From positions 2,294,001 to 2,358,000 of the forward strand of contig NZ_CP095043.1 in the NCBI RefSeq assembly GCF_022919175.1: 64,000 nt of DNA, given 5' to 3'. Both the position numbers and the translations under genes were made by a program. Below, one piece after another: positions 34,455 to 43,464 of this stretch (position 1 is the first letter of the stretch; each line of letters starts with the position of its first letter). The DNA comes from Leucobacter rhizosphaerae (lineage in GTDB: Bacteria > Actinomycetota > Actinomycetes > Actinomycetales > Microbacteriaceae). The notes under the pieces were generated by a model, which was not told the origin of the DNA, ran no database searches, and saw only the letters and a list, made by a program, of their open reading frames with translations.

Positions 34455-35516
34455 ATGGACGAGCTGAAGGCATCACCCAAGCCGCGAGTGAAACGGAATT
34501 CTGAGCCGAGCATCACTGAAGTTGCGCAGGCCGCCGGAGTATCCATCGCCACGGTGTCACGGGTGTTGAATCAACCCCAGGTCGTGAGCGCGAAGACGCG
34601 CGAACGCGTGCAGGCTGCGATGAAGGAATTGAACTTCCACCTGAACCCCGCGGCCTCAGCACTGCGGCGCGGTCACGGCAACGTGATCACCGTGCTCGCG
34701 GCGAGCCTGGCTCAGCCCTGGTACACCAAGCTGATGCGTGCGCTCAAAGTGGAGATCGAAGCGCGCGGGTTCACGGTGATGCTCGTCGACCTGCAGCACG
34801 ACCCAGAGGTGCTTCGTCAGGCGCTCCTGCCGAACAGTCAGCACCTCCCGACCGGCATGGTGCTCGCGACCGGCGATCTCCTGGCTGACACGGAGACGTT
34901 CGAGGCGATTCGTGCCGCACACGCCACTCGACCCATGGTGGTCATCGGCCAGCACGTGCCTGATGCGGAATGGCCGACGGTCCAATTCACCGATGAGGAG
35001 TGGGCGTATCGGGCGACGCGCGAGATGCTGCAGCACGCCGACTCCGTCGCGTTCCTCGGTCAGCTCGAGGGCTCCTATCTCGCGACGGAGCGACTGGCGG
35101 GGTATCTTCGCGCGGTTCGTGAGGTCGGACTCGACGAGGAGCGCTGGGTGTGGCCGATCGCGACGAGGGGATACGAAGCCGGACTCGAGGCGGTGCATCG
35201 CCGTATCGATGCGGGCGAGATCCCCGGCGCGATCCTCGCCATCAACGATGAGCTCGCGCTCGGCGGATCGCGGGCCCTGTTGACTCGAGGCCTCCGGATC
35301 CCCGAGGACGTCGCGGTCATGGGTTTCGGAAATACCGACTTCCTCGACTACGTCACCCCCACCCTGTCCTCGGTTGATGGTTCGGCGACCGAGGCCGCCC
35401 GGGTCGCCATCGACGCGCTCTGGGCTCAGTTCGAGGAACAGCCGTTCCCCGAACTCACCGTTCTGGAGCGCACGCTCGTGCACCGGGAATCGACTCGGAA
35501 CTCAGAGCCCGCCTGA
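34455..35516 (+). CDS. LacI family transcriptional regulator
   Basis: The 353-residue protein has an N-terminal extension of 18 residues, the helix-turn-helix SITEVAQAAGVSIATVSRVLN, a hinge FHLNPAASALRRG and the periplasmic-like effector domain (VITVLAASLAQPWYTKLMRA, AILAINDELALGG, VMGFGNTDFLDYVTP). It probably binds the TGTAAACGTATACA operator before the aldehyde dehydrogenase and so controls the island it sits in. Confidence 0.92.
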   Translation: MDELKASPKPRVKRNSEPSITEVAQAAGVSIATVSRVLNQPQVVSAKTRERVQAAMKELNFHLNPAASALRRGHGNVITVLAASLAQPWYTKLMRALKVEIEARGFTVMLVDLQHDPEVLRQALLPNSQHLPTGMVLATGDLLADTETFEAIRAAHATRPMVVIGQHVPDAEWPTVQFTDEEWAYRATREMLQHADSVAFLGQLEGSYLATERLAGYLRAVREVGLDEERWVWPIATRGYEAGLEAVHRRIDAGEIPGAILAINDELALGGSRALLTRGLRIPEDVAVMGFGNTDFLDYVTPTLSSVDGSATEAARVAIDALWAQFEEQPFPELTVLERTLVHRESTRNSEPA

Positions 35517-35556
35517 TCCACCACGTAGATATGCACGGCACAAAGGAGTGAAGCAC

Positions 35557-37176
35557 ATGAATACACGGAAACGAGCGATGAGGGGTCTCCTCGGCTGCCT
35601 CATCCTCGTCCCACTCGCCCTATCCGGGTGCGCGGCACACAGCGGAGCCGGTTCAGGTTCCGCCGGGGCGGCGGAAACGATCGTCCTTGCGGCGCAGGGC
35701 GAGGTCCCCCCGATGGATCCGCATCGGATGACCGGCACCATCGGACTCCGCGTCTCCGACGCACTGTATGACACGCTGGTCCGAGAGGATCTCGCGGCCA
35801 CCACAGCGGGGGCGGCCGAGCTGCAGCCGGCGCTCGCCGAGTCGTGGGTGATCTCGGAGGACGGTCTCCAGTACGACTTCGTCATCCGCGAGGGGGTCGA
35901 GTTCCACGACGGTGCGGTCCTCGATGCCGCGGCGGTCAAACTCAACTTCGACCGGATCCTGGATGAATCCTCACCGGTCTTCTCCGAGGCCGCTGCGGCG
36001 AACATGAAGTACTTGACGCGCTGGATCGCCGCGACCGAAGTCACTCCCGAGGGAACCTTCCGAGTGACGCTGTTGCAGCCGTTCCCGGAGTTCGAGAATC
36101 TGTTGATCGATCGGCGCATGGGCATCATCAGCCCGACCCTCCTGGAGTCCGCTGATGACGACACGATCGCCGCGAGCCCGAGCGGCACCGGCCCGTACAC
36201 GAGTGAGGGCATCGCCCAGGGGAAGGACATCACCCTGACGCGAAACGAGGACTACTGGCGGGGCGTCCCCGAAACCCCACAGCTGCTGTTCACGACCATC
36301 TCAGACGCGAACACGATGGTGTCCGCCCTGCAGACCGGGCAGATCGATGTGATCCTGAGCGCTGGAGCCGGCCAGATCTCGCAGCTCGAGGGATCCGACA
36401 CTGTGACGATCCAATACCCCGAGCCGGCCAACTCCTACTTCATCCGACTGAACACCCAGGCGGAGGGCATCAGTGATCCGCGAGTGCGCCAGGCCCTCAA
36501 CTTCGCGGTCGACCGTGAGGGCATCGCAGCGGTCACGAATGGACAGGCGTTGCCTCTTACCGGCGCGATTCCCCAGGGGAATGCTGCGTGGGAGGACGGC
36601 GTCAGCTCGGAGTACGACTACGACCCTGAGCGTGCCAGAGAACTTCTCGCGGAGGCGGGCGTGGAGACGCCGTTCTCGATCTCACTCATGGCGCCGAGCG
36701 AGGGCCCCGGCTTCTCGCAGTCTCGGGAGGTGATGTCGCTCGTGCAGGAGGACTTCGCTGATGTCGGGGTCGACCTCGACGTGCAGTTCATGGAGTTCAC
36801 GTCGATGGTGGCGCTCGAGGCGCCCGGGTACACCCCCGATATCGCCGGCTCCTTCAACGGCTGGACCACGGGAACGGACCTGGCGTACTGGCTCGAGAAT
36901 ATGTTCAGCCCCGCCCTCGTTCCGCCGACCGGTGTGAACCGTGGATGGTACGACGATCCCGCACTCACGGACATCTTCGCCGCGGGTCGCGCGGAGCAGG
37001 ATCCCGAGGCGCGTGCTGACATCTACCGCCAGGCTGGAGCGATCATCGACGACGGCGCCCCGTGGGTCTTCCTCTATCAGGATCGGCTGCCGCGCGCGTT
37101 CTCAAGCAGCGTTTCCGGTCCGGTCGAAGCCCCCAGTGTGTTCTTCGACTACACCACGCTGCAGAAGTCCGCTTGA
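35557..37176 (+). CDS. Oligopeptide-type ABC transporter substrate-binding lipoprotein (family 5)
   Basis: The 539-residue lipoprotein (lipobox ALSGCA, Cys25) has family 5 landmarks: MDPHRMTGTIGLRVSDALYDTL, LAESWVISEDGLQYDFVIREGVEFHDG, NEDYWRG, and RLNTQAEGISDPRVRQALNFAVDREG. AAGGAG precedes the ATG at 35557. It feeds the two permeases and the double ATPase downstream. Despite the family name, many members carry opines, glutathione or aromatic-derived acids. Confidence 0.93.
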   Translation: MNTRKRAMRGLLGCLILVPLALSGCAAHSGAGSGSAGAAETIVLAAQGEVPPMDPHRMTGTIGLRVSDALYDTLVREDLAATTAGAAELQPALAESWVISEDGLQYDFVIREGVEFHDGAVLDAAAVKLNFDRILDESSPVFSEAAAANMKYLTRWIAATEVTPEGTFRVTLLQPFPEFENLLIDRRMGIISPTLLESADDDTIAASPSGTGPYTSEGIAQGKDITLTRNEDYWRGVPETPQLLFTTISDANTMVSALQTGQIDVILSAGAGQISQLEGSDTVTIQYPEPANSYFIRLNTQAEGISDPRVRQALNFAVDREGIAAVTNGQALPLTGAIPQGNAAWEDGVSSEYDYDPERARELLAEAGVETPFSISLMAPSEGPGFSQSREVMSLVQEDFADVGVDLDVQFMEFTSMVALEAPGYTPDIAGSFNGWTTGTDLAYWLENMFSPALVPPTGVNRGWYDDPALTDIFAAGRAEQDPEARADIYRQAGAIIDDGAPWVFLYQDRLPRAFSSSVSGPVEAPSVFFDYTTLQKSA

Positions 37177-37250
37177 CCAGAGGCGGGGGTGCTCGCCACC
37201 CCCGCCGGCTCATCGCCTCGACCCGGGGCCCACACGAAGGAGAAACACGC

Positions 37251-37973
37251 ATGATGCTCGGATGGCGCGCAAAGATTGGACAGATTCGACCCGCGACCGC
37301 GATCGAGGGCGCAGAGGAGTGGCGCCAACTCACACTCCCCGGTGTCGCCTTCGCGGACGCTCGGACGATCGTCCCGAAGGTGGACCGCGACGGCCTGCAG
37401 GTGATGATGTCCCAGGTCCTGGAGGCGTCGCGACAGCTCGCCACGTCGAAGGTTGACCTGATCGTGCAGTGCGGTGCCCCCGGCACCTTCCTCGAAGGAC
37501 CGGCTGCTGATGAGCGCATCAAGCGCGAGATCTTCGACGCTGTCGGGATCCCGGCGATCACCATGCAGGAGGCCGCAGTGAAAGCGCTCAAGGCGCTTGA
37601 CGTCACCACGATTGCCCTGGGCTCGATCTACACCGATGACGTCAACGAGGCGCTCGCGACGAGCCTCGAGGCTCAGGGCTTCCGGGTAACCGCGATGGAG
37701 GGGCTCGGCCTTGACGACCCGTACGAGGCGAGCTTGCACGACATCGACAGCGCCTACCGCCTGGGACGTTCCGTCTACCGGAAGTCGGGCAACGCCGATG
37801 TCACACTCATCTCCTGCGGTACCTACCGGACCTTCGGGATGTTGAAGTACCTCGAGATGGATACGGGCGCACCCGTGATCAGCAGCAATCAATCCACACT
37901 GTGGCACGCATTCCGGACGCTCGGGATGCCTGACGTCATTCCGGAGCTCGGAGCGCTCTGGTCCGCTGCGTAA
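37251..37973 (+). CDS. Maleate isomerase/arylmalonate decarboxylase-like (Asp/Glu racemase superfamily)
   Basis: The 240-residue protein has both candidate catalytic cysteines of the superfamily, one in LIVQCGAPGTFLEG and one in LISCGTYRTF, as in maleate cis-trans isomerase rather than the single-Cys arylmalonate decarboxylases. GAAGGAGA precedes the ATG at 37251. It sits inside an ABC transporter operon, between the binding protein and permeases, which suggests that the imported substrate or its early product is a dicarboxylate or malonate derivative. Confidence 0.78.
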   Translation: MMLGWRAKIGQIRPATAIEGAEEWRQLTLPGVAFADARTIVPKVDRDGLQVMMSQVLEASRQLATSKVDLIVQCGAPGTFLEGPAADERIKREIFDAVGIPAITMQEAAVKALKALDVTTIALGSIYTDDVNEALATSLEAQGFRVTAMEGLGLDDPYEASLHDIDSAYRLGRSVYRKSGNADVTLISCGTYRTFGMLKYLEMDTGAPVISSNQSTLWHAFRTLGMPDVIPELGALWSAA

Positions 37974-38016
37974 GCACCCTGAGCCTGACGACACATAACG
38001 CATTGAGGAGTCACGC

Positions 38017-38946
38017 ATGAACCCGGCACCTGCAGCTGCACCCCCAACGGGGCCGTTCCGCGCCCTCGCTCGTCGATCGAGCGCCACTCCCCGCCCGCGT
38101 GGTCGGGGGATCAACTGGGGAAACTGGTTGGGGTTCATCATTCTCATCGTCGTGGCGGTGCTCGCGGCGGGAGCGCAGTGGCTCGCGCCCTACGATCCCG
38201 CCGCGACGGACCCGCTCGAGAAACTCCTCCCGCCGCTGACCGACGGACACCTGCTCGGCACCGACGAACTCGGTCGGGACATGCTGAGTCGGCTGATCTA
38301 CGGGGCGCGGTTTGCGCTCTTCGTCGCGGTGGTTCCGACGCTGATCTCCGCCGTCCTCGGAAGTGTGATCGGGATTCTCGCCGGGTACATCGGCGGTTGG
38401 TTCGACGCGCTCGTCATGCGCATCTTCGATGTGATGTTCTCGTTCCCCGGAATCCTGCTGGCCCTCGGCATCGGAGCCGCCCTCGGCGCGGGAACCGGGT
38501 CGATGATCACGGCGATGGTGGTGGTCACGATCCCCGAGATGGGTCGTGTCGTGAGAGGCGCCGTGATCGCCGTCCGGGAGGAGCCCTACGTCGAATCCGC
38601 ACAGACGCTCGGGCTGGGGCGAGGTGCGATCATCACCCGGCACGTCGCACCGAACGTACTCAACCCGTTGATCGTCATGGCGTCGTTGCAAACGGGCAAC
38701 AACGTGATCCTTGCCGCCAGCCTGAGTTTTCTCGGGCTGGGCGCGAAACCGCCCACGGCCGACTGGGGCGGCATGCTCAGCGGCGGGAAGGCGGTCATGC
38801 TCACGGCGCCCCACGTGGCGACGCTCTCGGGAATCGCGATCGTGATCCTGGCGGTGGGTTTCAACCTTGCGGGAGACGCGATCCGCGACCGGCTGGATCC
38901 GCGTTCCCGGGTTCGCGCCGTCCGGACCCTGGGAGGTCTCAAATGA
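38017..38946 (+). CDS. Oligopeptide-type ABC transporter permease (DppC/OppC)
   Basis: The 309-residue permease has an N-terminal Pro-rich cytosolic stretch, the DppC-type HLLGTDELGRDMLSRLIYGAR, and the EAA loop region ESAQTLGLGRGAIITRHVAPN. GAGG precedes the ATG at 38017. The downstream gene overlaps by ATGA. Confidence 0.93.
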   Translation: MNPAPAAAPPTGPFRALARRSSATPRPRGRGINWGNWLGFIILIVVAVLAAGAQWLAPYDPAATDPLEKLLPPLTDGHLLGTDELGRDMLSRLIYGARFALFVAVVPTLISAVLGSVIGILAGYIGGWFDALVMRIFDVMFSFPGILLALGIGAALGAGTGSMITAMVVVTIPEMGRVVRGAVIAVREEPYVESAQTLGLGRGAIITRHVAPNVLNPLIVMASLQTGNNVILAASLSFLGLGAKPPTADWGGMLSGGKAVMLTAPHVATLSGIAIVILAVGFNLAGDAIRDRLDPRSRVRAVRTLGGLK

Positions 38947-39893
38947 TCAACTTCATCCTCAAACGACTCGGGCAGCTCGTTCCAGTGATCCTGGGAGTGA
39001 CCCTTGCCGTGTTCCTGCTCGGCCAGATCATCCCCGGCGACGCCGTCGACGCGCAGCTCGGCGGCATGGCGTCGGAGGAGGACCGTCAAGCACTGCGGGA
39101 ACAGCTCGGCCTCGAGCAGAACGTCTTCCTGCAGTACTTCTCGTATCTATGGGGCCTCCTGCAGGGTGACCTCGGAAGATCGGCGACCTACAATGCGCCG
39201 GTCCTGGGGATTCTTCTGGAGCGGCTCGGGAACACGGCGATCATCGCATTGCCCGCGGTCGGGCTCGCTGCGGTGGTCGGGGTGGTCGCCGGTGTGTGGG
39301 CGTCGCTGAAGCCGAACAGCCTCCGAGATCGTTCGGTCACCGTGGGGGTGTTGCTGCTCACGAGCATGCCCTCGTTCTGGTTGGGCATGCTCCTCATCAT
39401 CTTGTTCGGCCTGACACTCAGGTGGCTTCCGGTGAGCGGGATGCAGTCGATCGTGGGTGGCGGCGGGCCGATGGACGTGCTGTCCCACGCAATCCTTCCG
39501 ATCCTCACGCTCTCGGCATGGTCGCTCGCGATCATCACTCGGATGACTCGGACATCGATGCTCGGGGTGCTGTCCAGCGACTACGTCCGTTCTGCCGAAG
39601 CACGGGGGCTCTCGAAGCGACAGGTCGTCTACGGTCACGCGCTTCCCAACGCGCTGCCTGCGGTGATCACGGTGATCGGCCTGCAGGCGGGATTCCAGCT
39701 CAGTGGTGCGGTGCTGACCGAGACGGTGTTCTCCTGGCCGGGAATCGGCTACGCCATGGCGCAAGCCATTACGAACCGGGACATGGCGCTGCTGCAAGGC
39801 GGCATTCTGCTGATTGCTGTGATCTTCGTCTTCATCAACTTCCTGGTCGATGTGCTGTATGCCTGGTTCAACCCGAAAGTAAAGGTGTCATGA
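38943..39893 (+). CDS. Oligopeptide-type ABC transporter permease (DppB/OppB)
   Basis: The 316-residue permease begins MINFILKRLGQLVPVILGVT and contains PGDAVDAQLGG, LGRSATYNAPV, and the EAA loop VRSAEARGLSKRQVVYGHALPNALP, typical of DppB. Its order after DppC is reversed compared with most operons. It overlaps both neighbours by ATGA. Confidence 0.93.
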   Translation: MINFILKRLGQLVPVILGVTLAVFLLGQIIPGDAVDAQLGGMASEEDRQALREQLGLEQNVFLQYFSYLWGLLQGDLGRSATYNAPVLGILLERLGNTAIIALPAVGLAAVVGVVAGVWASLKPNSLRDRSVTVGVLLLTSMPSFWLGMLLIILFGLTLRWLPVSGMQSIVGGGGPMDVLSHAILPILTLSAWSLAIITRMTRTSMLGVLSSDYVRSAEARGLSKRQVVYGHALPNALPAVITVIGLQAGFQLSGAVLTETVFSWPGIGYAMAQAITNRDMALLQGGILLIAVIFVFINFLVDVLYAWFNPKVKVS

Positions 39894-41524
39894 TGCGAGC
39901 CACACCGGTGCCGGCGTCGTCTGAGGAAGCGCTGCTGCGCGTGGAGAACCTCACCATCAGTTTCTCGAGTGATCCGAATGCTGCGCCCGCGGTGCTCGGC
40001 GCCGACCTCGAGGTGCGACGGGGAGAAGTCGTCGCGATCGTGGGGGAATCCGGATCAGGGAAGACGACGCTCGCCATGTCGGTGCTCGGGCTGCTCGCGG
40101 GGAACGCACGGATAACGACGGGTTCCATCGGGTTCGGCGGCGCTGATCTCCTCACGCAGTCCCCGAAGCAGCGTGCGGCGATCCGGGGCAGCCGCGTGGG
40201 ACTGGTGCCCCAAGATCCGATGTCGAACCTGAACCCCATGATGCGCATCGGGGATCAACTCGGCGAGGTCCTGCTCCGCCATGGTCGAGCGACGCGGCAG
40301 AATGTGGTGCGGGAATGCTGCCGAGTGCTGGAGCGTGCCGGTATTCCGGATCCCGAGTCGCGGCTCCGCCAGTTCCCGCATCAGCTCTCCGGCGGGTTGC
40401 GGCAGCGTGTGCTCATCGCCATCGGCACCGCCTGCGACCCCGAGCTCCTCATTGCCGATGAACCCACGAGTGCGCTGGATGTGACTGTTGCCGCGCGCAT
40501 CCTCGACCAGATCGCTGAGATCTCCTCGAAGACAGGTATGGCGGTACTGCTGATCACCCATGATCTCGGTCTGGCGGCGGAGCGTGCCGACCGCGTGGTG
40601 GTGATGCAGCACGGTCGGGTGGTGGAGGCGGGACCGGCGGCGCAGATTCTTGAGCACCCGGAGCACCCGTATTCTCGGCAACTCGTGGCCGCGGATCCCG
40701 GAGTTCGGGCGCGGAGCGGGACGTCGCGGATACGGCATCGGGACGTCGATGCCACCGACTGCATCGTCGAGGTTCGCGGAGTGAGTAAGACGTATCAACG
40801 CAAGCGGAGGGACACGCCGGTCCATGCGAACCGTGAGGTGAGCCTGAAGGTTCCTCGAGGCAGCACGGTCGCGATCGTCGGTGAGTCGGGTTCGGGCAAG
40901 ACCACCATCTCCCGCATGATGTTGAAACTCGAGACTCCGAGCAGCGGTTCGATGCTGTTCGAGGGGAACGAGATCGCGACACTGGACCGGCAGAAGACGG
41001 CCGAGTTCCGCAAGCGCGTGCAGCCGGTCTTCCAGGATCCGTATTCGTCGCTCAATCCGATGATGACCGTCCGGGCGATCGTGCGAGAGGGATTGGACCA
41101 CTATCGGATCGGCACCCGCGACGAACGCGAGCGGAAGACCGACGAGCTGCTGGAGCAGGTCGGGCTGTCTGCTGAGATGGGTCGACGGCATCCGGCGCAG
41201 CTCTCCGGCGGCCAACGGCAGCGCGTGGCAATCGCGCGCGCCGTGTCGATGGATCCGGAACTGCTCGTGTGCGACGAGCCCGTGTCGGCGCTCGATGTGC
41301 TGGTGCAGCAGCAGGTGCTCGATCTGTTGCGCGACATGCAGGAGCAGAAAGGGTTGACCTATGTGGTCATCACGCATGACTTGGCCGTTGTCCGTGAGTT
41401 CGCCGACTACGTCTACGTGATGCGCGACGGATCCATCGTCGAGGCCGCAGAGACCGCGCGGCTGTTCGAGGCACCGCAGGAGGAGTACACCCGGCAGTTG
41501 CTGACCGCAGCGGGGGTCGGCTAG
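39890..41524 (+). CDS. Oligopeptide-type ABC transporter, fused double ATPase (DppD-DppF)
   Basis: The 544-residue protein carries two complete ATPase modules. The first has GESGSGKTT at about 52-60 and LSGGLRQR; the second has GESGSGKTT near residue 331 and LSGGQRQR, with Walker B IADEPTSALDV and VCDEPVSALDV. Both sites look active, unlike sugar transporters. The ATG at 39890 overlaps the permease TGA. It ends the catabolic island. Confidence 0.94.
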   Translation: MMRATPVPASSEEALLRVENLTISFSSDPNAAPAVLGADLEVRRGEVVAIVGESGSGKTTLAMSVLGLLAGNARITTGSIGFGGADLLTQSPKQRAAIRGSRVGLVPQDPMSNLNPMMRIGDQLGEVLLRHGRATRQNVVRECCRVLERAGIPDPESRLRQFPHQLSGGLRQRVLIAIGTACDPELLIADEPTSALDVTVAARILDQIAEISSKTGMAVLLITHDLGLAAERADRVVVMQHGRVVEAGPAAQILEHPEHPYSRQLVAADPGVRARSGTSRIRHRDVDATDCIVEVRGVSKTYQRKRRDTPVHANREVSLKVPRGSTVAIVGESGSGKTTISRMMLKLETPSSGSMLFEGNEIATLDRQKTAEFRKRVQPVFQDPYSSLNPMMTVRAIVREGLDHYRIGTRDERERKTDELLEQVGLSAEMGRRHPAQLSGGQRQRVAIARAVSMDPELLVCDEPVSALDVLVQQQVLDLLRDMQEQKGLTYVVITHDLAVVREFADYVYVMRDGSIVEAAETARLFEAPQEEYTRQLLTAAGVG

Positions 41525-41559
41525 CGGTCGCGCGGAGGACACCCCCACGGCGCCACTCC

Positions 41560-41627
41560 CAGCGGAGATCTCACGAAAAGCGGAGCATTCCCGGCGAATC
41601 GGTCCTGCATACGTGAGATCTCCGTCA
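41560..41627. repeat. 68-nt palindrome, copy D
   Basis: Arms CGGAGATCTCACG (41563-41575) and CGTGAGATCTCCG (41612-41624) enclose the conserved interior GGAGCATTCCCGGCGAATCG followed by GTCCTGCAT. Outer CACTCC and GGAGTG also pair. It lies 36 bp after the last gene of the island. The rest of the gap to 41794 is C/A-rich low-complexity DNA (GCACCACC-type) with no gene. Confidence 0.92.
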
Positions 41628-41794
41628 GGAGTGGGCAGCGTCAGGTGTGGGCAGCACCAGGCTCGCGGAGTACAGTGCAGGTGCGGACCCGACCCGGATC
41701 CCGCACCACCGCACCACCGCACCAGGGCACCCCAAGCCCACCGCCGCACCGGGGCACCGCCATGCCCCGAGCGCACCGCACCGAAGGAGCACAC

Positions 41795-42817
41795 ATGCGA
41801 GCCGTCATCCTGCACGCCCCCGGCGACATCCGCGTGGAAGAGGTCGCCACGTCGACCATCGTCGAGGCGACCGACGCCGTCATCCGCGTCACCGCGAGCT
41901 GCATCTGCGGGTCCGATCTGTGGCCGTATCGGGGCATTTCACCGGTCAACGGGCCGTCCCCGATGGGCCACGAGTACGTCGGTGTCGTCGAGCAGATCGG
42001 GGCTGACGTGCGGAGCATCGCCGTCGGCGACCTGGTCGTGGGCTCGTTCATCGCCTCCGACAACACCTGCGAGATCTGTGAAGCCGGGTACCAGTCGCGC
42101 TGCGTGCACCAGGTCTCGATGGGTGGGATCGGCACCCAGTCCGAGTACGCCCGGGTCCCGCTCGCCGACGGCACGCTCGTGCGCGTGCCCGGCACCCCGA
42201 CCCCCGAGCAGGCCCGGAGCCTGCTCGCCGCCTCCGACGTGCTCGGCACCGGCTGGTTCGCCGCGGTGGCCGCCGAGGCCGGACCGGGCAAGACCGTGGC
42301 CGTGGTCGGCGACGGGGCGGTCGGACTGCTGGGGATCCTCGCCGCGAAGCACCTCGGCGCCGAGCGGATCATCGCGATGTCGCGCCATGAGGACCGCCAG
42401 GCGCTCGCACGCCGGTTCGGCGCGACCGACATCGTCGAGGAGCGCGGGGACGACGGGGTCGCGAAGGTCAAGGAGCTCACGGACGGACTCGGCGCGCACT
42501 CGACCATCGAGGCGGTCGGCACCCAGGAGTCGATGATGCAGGCGATCCACTCCACCCGTCCCGGCGGGCACGTCGGCTTCGTGGGCGTCTCGCACGGGGT
42601 GACGATCGACGGCCTCGGGCTCTTCATCTCCTCCGTGCACCTGCACGGCGGGCCGGCGCCCGTGCGGCGCTTCCTGCCGGAGCTCATCGACCTCATCATG
42701 ACCGATCAGATCGATCCCGGCGCCGTGTTCGACCTCACGCTGCCGCTCGACGAGGCCGCCGAGGGCTACCGCGCGATGGACGAGCGCCGCGCGACGAAGG
42801 TGCTGCTCACGCCGTAG
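41795..42817 (+). CDS. Zinc-dependent alcohol dehydrogenase (MDR family)
   Basis: The 340-residue enzyme has catalytic zinc ligands in CICGSDLWPYRG and GHEYVGVVEQIG, a region DNTCEICEAGYQSRC resembling the structural-zinc loop but with three cysteines, and the nucleotide motif VVGDGAVGLLGILAAKHLGA. GAAGGAG precedes the ATG at 41795. It is a single-gene unit. The substrate is unknown; the family oxidises alcohols or reduces aldehydes and quinones. Confidence 0.93.
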   Translation: MRAVILHAPGDIRVEEVATSTIVEATDAVIRVTASCICGSDLWPYRGISPVNGPSPMGHEYVGVVEQIGADVRSIAVGDLVVGSFIASDNTCEICEAGYQSRCVHQVSMGGIGTQSEYARVPLADGTLVRVPGTPTPEQARSLLAASDVLGTGWFAAVAAEAGPGKTVAVVGDGAVGLLGILAAKHLGAERIIAMSRHEDRQALARRFGATDIVEERGDDGVAKVKELTDGLGAHSTIEAVGTQESMMQAIHSTRPGGHVGFVGVSHGVTIDGLGLFISSVHLHGGPAPVRRFLPELIDLIMTDQIDPGAVFDLTLPLDEAAEGYRAMDERRATKVLLTP

Positions 42818-42879
42818 TCGGCGGTGCGGGATCCGGCGACGGATCGGGCCGGGGGTCGAACCCGGGATCAGGCGCGGTG

Positions 42880-43278
42880 TCAGGCCCGGGATCGAACCGG
42901 CCCGCAAGCCCCCGAGGCCGACCGGTCGTAGAGTTCACGTGACTCGAGCACATCCGACATGTGGCTCTCGGCCCAGGCCTCCAGTGCCCGCAGCGGTTCC
43001 TGAAGGGTGCGACCGGCGGGGGAGAGCTCGTACTCGACCCGGGGCGGCACCTGCGGGTAGAGGGTCCGGATCACGAGTCCGTCGCGCTCGAGGCCGCGGA
43101 GCGTCTGCGTGAGCATCTTCTGGGAGATGCCGTCGATCCGGCGCGCGATCTCCCCGAAGCGAAGCGGACCGCGGTCGAGCGTGCCGACGATGAGCACGGT
43201 CCAGCGGTCGCCGATGCGGTCGAGCAGCCGCCGGGTCGGGCAATTGCGGTCGTAGACATCCCAGTCCTCGGTGCTCAT
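42880..43278 (-). CDS. HxlR family transcriptional regulator
   Basis: The 132-residue winged helix protein has an N-terminal Cys in DRNCPTRRLLDRIGDRWTVLIV, the position used for redox or electrophile sensing in YodB/HypR-type members, and the wing region SQKMLTQTLRGLERDGLVIRTLYPQVPPRVEYELS. It is divergent from an NAD(P)-binding protein, which it probably represses. The start is repeated four times in tandem upstream; the ATG at 43278 is the only one in frame without a stop. Confidence 0.93.
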   Translation of the reverse strand: MSTEDWDVYDRNCPTRRLLDRIGDRWTVLIVGTLDRGPLRFGEIARRIDGISQKMLTQTLRGLERDGLVIRTLYPQVPPRVEYELSPAGRTLQEPLRALEAWAESHMSDVLESRELYDRSASGACGPVRSRA

Positions 43279-43341
43279 CGAACGTCCTCCGTGCTCATCG
43301 ACCGTCCTCGGTACTCATCGATCCTCCAGGGTGCTCATCAA
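43262..43341 (-). repeat. Four tandem 20-nt copies of a translation start
   Basis: On the minus strand, ATG codons at 43338, 43318, 43298 and 43278 are spaced exactly 20 nt apart, each within the unit ATGAGCACSGAGGACG or close variants, and each unit has a GGAGG/GAGGAC stretch that can serve as the ribosome-binding site for the next ATG. The unit is not a multiple of three, so each start is in a different frame until the third repeat. Only the last gives the HxlR protein in a direct open frame. Confidence 0.9.
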
Positions 43342-43367
43342 TGCTGGTCAGGCACCGCGCCGGGAGT

Positions 43368-43383
43368 CACTTACTCGAAAGTG
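43368..43383. promoter_or_regulatory. Dyad CACTT-N6-AAGTG
   Basis: A 5-bp inverted repeat with 6-bp spacing in the HxlR divergent gap; a second dyad lies 22 bp further right. The pair is a plausible operator set. Confidence 0.5.
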
Positions 43384-43404
43384 CCTACTCCCCATCCGGG
43401 TGTT

Positions 43405-43421
43405 AGTTACCTATAGTAAGT
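43405..43421. promoter_or_regulatory. HxlR-type operator dyad, TTAC-CTATA-GTAA
   Basis: The inverted repeat AGTTAC-N5-GTAAGT (one mismatch) with AT-rich centre lies 44-60 bp before the start of the NAD(P)-binding protein gene. Short spaced dyads of this size are typical of HxlR-family sites. It contains TATAGT, a good -10 match, so binding would block transcription. Confidence 0.6.
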
Positions 43422-43464
43422 GTCAACCGCACAGTGCGGAACCCCGACTGAGAGGATCACACCC

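Noticed and set aside
29990-41524. Classical genomic island with integrase or insertion sequence
   Set aside because: No integrase, transposase or tRNA gene is present at either end; only the palindromes mark the borders.
42840-42880. Second tRNA T-arm-like stretch (GTCGAACCCGGGATC)
   Set aside because: No acceptor or anticodon stem could be paired around it; it is part of a GC-rich repeat.
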